DNA from: Oscillatoria princeps RMCB-10
GTDB taxonomy: Bacteria > Cyanobacteriota > Cyanobacteriia > Cyanobacteriales > Oscillatoriaceae
DNA: 64,000 nucleotides
Direction: 5' to 3'
NCBI GenBank assembly: GCA_019359235.1
Contig: JAHHHT010000002.1
Span: forward strand, 186,001 to 250,000
Of this stretch, positions 62,981 to 64,000 are shown one piece after another. Position numbers and translations under genes: made by a program. Within the stretch, counting starts at the first letter, position 1. Each line of letters starts with the position of its first letter. The notes under the pieces were generated by a model. It searched no databases. It saw nothing but the letters and a program-made list of their open reading frames with translations, and had not been told where the DNA came from.

Positions 62981-63676
62981 TTACTCTGGCGACAGAGACT
63001 GGTCTGCGGAACCGCCGGCAAGCAAGCGATATTCTCGCCAGACTTCCAGGCTGAGGATACAGGCAATCAGCCAAACCACACCTGCCGAATAGCCGGCGAT
63101 CACATCAGTAGGCCAGTGGACGCCCAGATAAAGCCGGCTCAGACCGATCGCTGCAATCAGCAAAACCGTCAAGGAGACAATCAACCCGCGCCAGCGGGGG
63201 AAGCGCTTGGCCAGCAAATAGCCCAGCAGACCGTAAACGACCATAGAAATCATGGCGTGACCGCTAGGAAAACTGTAGAAGCCGACATCAACAATGCGAT
63301 CCCACAGGGCCGGCCTGTCGCGAGAAAATAGATGTTTGAGCCAGTAGTTTAAACCGACTGCGCCGGCGGCGGCGATGCCCAGAGTTGTTGCTTCCGACCG
63401 CCGCTGGTTGCGCAGCAACACTGCTGCCGAGCCGACACACAGGGCCACCAAAAATTCCGGCTCGCCTAAAAAGGTGACAGCCACAACGGCACGGTCCAGC
63501 AGCGGGGTGTGCGTTTGCCGGAGAGCCTGTAAAATTGCCGTGTCAAAGGCGGCGGTTTGCTTGCGCAGCACTCCCTTAGCAATCCAGGAAAATGCCGACA
63601 TAGCCAGGCCAGCCTGGAGCAACCCCGCAATCCGAATCGTCGAAAGCAGTGATAAAAGCTTAGTTTTCAGTCCCAT
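62981..63676 (-). CDS. PAP2-family membrane phosphatase
   Basis: 231 residues, five to six membrane helices. The three-part active site is complete: K-H-L-F-S-R-D-R-P (about 115), F-P-S-G-H-A (about 137) and S-R-L-Y-L-G-V-H-W-P-T-D (about 185). Such enzymes hydrolyse lipid phosphates, for example phosphatidate or undecaprenyl pyrophosphate, at the outer face of the membrane. The extra-long first helices are common in cyanobacteria. Divergent from the lipoprotein gene that follows. Confidence 0.92.
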   Translation of the reverse strand: MGLKTKLLSLLSTIRIAGLLQAGLAMSAFSWIAKGVLRKQTAAFDTAILQALRQTHTPLLDRAVVAVTFLGEPEFLVALCVGSAAVLLRNQRRSEATTLGIAAAGAVGLNYWLKHLFSRDRPALWDRIVDVGFYSFPSGHAMISMVVYGLLGYLLAKRFPRWRGLIVSLTVLLIAAIGLSRLYLGVHWPTDVIAGYSAGVVWLIACILSLEVWREYRLLAGGSADQSLSPE

Positions 63677-63817
63677 TTCCAGGATTCACGCTCGCGCTTC
63701 TTGATTGAAGAAAATTTCTGCCGCAGAGTCACCGCCCGCCACCGTCCCACGTCACATTATATACCGCACAGCCCAGGGACTGAGTTGAGCCGTGCGGCAT
63801 ATTTTTTCTGTTTCGGA

Positions 63818-64000
63818 ATGCAACCCATGATCGCACTGTCAAGAAAACATCTTTTTACCTTCCTTCTCGCCCTCACACTGGCCAGCCTCCCCAGCTGCTT
63901 CCAGCAGGGGAAAACCACAGTCGCACAGCCACCGGCAGCTCAAACCCCCGTCACAGTCGCCCAAGCCGGCGATTCGCCCAGCTTTGCCATTCCCATCGAC
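63818..64000 (+). CDS. Lipoprotein, N-terminal part (runs off the window)
   Basis: ATG at 63818 or 63827 (same frame). The signal peptide L-S-R-K-H-L-F-T-F-L-L-A-L-T-L-A is followed by the lipobox L-P-S-C, so the Cys becomes lipidated. The mature start Q-Q-G-K-T-T-V is Pro/Ala-rich. Only about 60 codons are visible, so no function can be given. Confidence 0.75.
   Translation, partial: MQPMIALSRKHLFTFLLALTLASLPSCFQQGKTTVAQPPAAQTPVTVAQAGDSPSFAIPID

Overview
The window looks like chromosomal DNA of a filamentous, Oscillatoriales-type cyanobacterium (Microcoleus/Kamptonema-like; the genus is a guess). Support: many GCGATCGC (HIP1) octamers, a hetZ-family gene, an ABA4-like membrane protein, an RppA-type and an Rcp1-type response regulator, multi-PAS histidine kinases, WD40 proteins including a Ser/Thr kinase-WD40 fusion, a vMAP-HTH/NB-ARC ATPase, and very many short dispersed repeats (AGAAACCCGGTTTCT palindromes, GTTCCCAGGCTC palindromes, heptamer tandem repeats). 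No rRNA, tRNA, complete insertion sequence or CRISPR array was found.

Layout. 0-7.5 kb: a histidine kinase with an ethylene-receptor-type sensor, then a decay zone (an HTH/AAA-like gene with two in-frame stops, a frameshifted WD40 gene, a 13-codon histidine-kinase H-box relic) and a clostripain-like protease. 7.8-15.5 kb: ABC exporter, VanW protein, short-form hisG, RppA-like regulator, a serpin with a decayed tandem copy, and a metallophosphoesterase. 16.2-20.9 kb: a partner-switching set made of a free STAS protein, a PAS/GAF-PP2C phosphatase, an anti-sigma-type kinase, and a STAS domain fused to an exopolysaccharide-initiating sugar transferase. 21.5-30.6 kb: small unknown protein, kinase-WD40 fusion, SPFH protein, HicB with a HicA remnant, monooxygenase, MerA-like flavoprotein, ABA4-like protein, and a 31-codon membrane ORF behind a palindromic operator. 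31-39.3 kb: ten-PAS histidine kinase, Rcp1-like regulator, and a receiver-PAS-kinase hybrid. 40-49.8 kb: DegT aminotransferase, TauE-like transporter, unknown helical protein, YbhN-like flippase, five-repeat/PAF-acetylhydrolase fusion, LarC, Sua5. 50-53.2 kb: an accessory patch with a toxin-antitoxin pair, CHAT relic, unknown ORF, and vMAP-HTH/NB-ARC ATPase. 54-57.6 kb: hetZ behind a HetR-box-like palindrome, a shattered ABC ATPase and a PHP protein. 58-64 kb: a Rieske oxygenase and its TetR regulator with shared operators, a DUF5009-type membrane acyltransferase, a PAP2 phosphatase, and the start of a lipoprotein.

How the genes may work together. The strongest candidate for an unusual system is the 16.2-20.9 kb operon. 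There the phosphorylatable STAS switch is physically part of the enzyme that would start polysaccharide synthesis, so phosphatase and kinase could control a glycosyltransferase rather than a sigma factor. A second theme is the invasion of genes by short repeats: several intact reading frames (the kinase-WD40 protein, the ten-PAS kinase, LarC and the first histidine kinase) carry in-frame segments that read as dispersed-repeat DNA. Several neighbouring genes have been reduced to relics. All functional calls come from reading motifs by eye; no database search was made.
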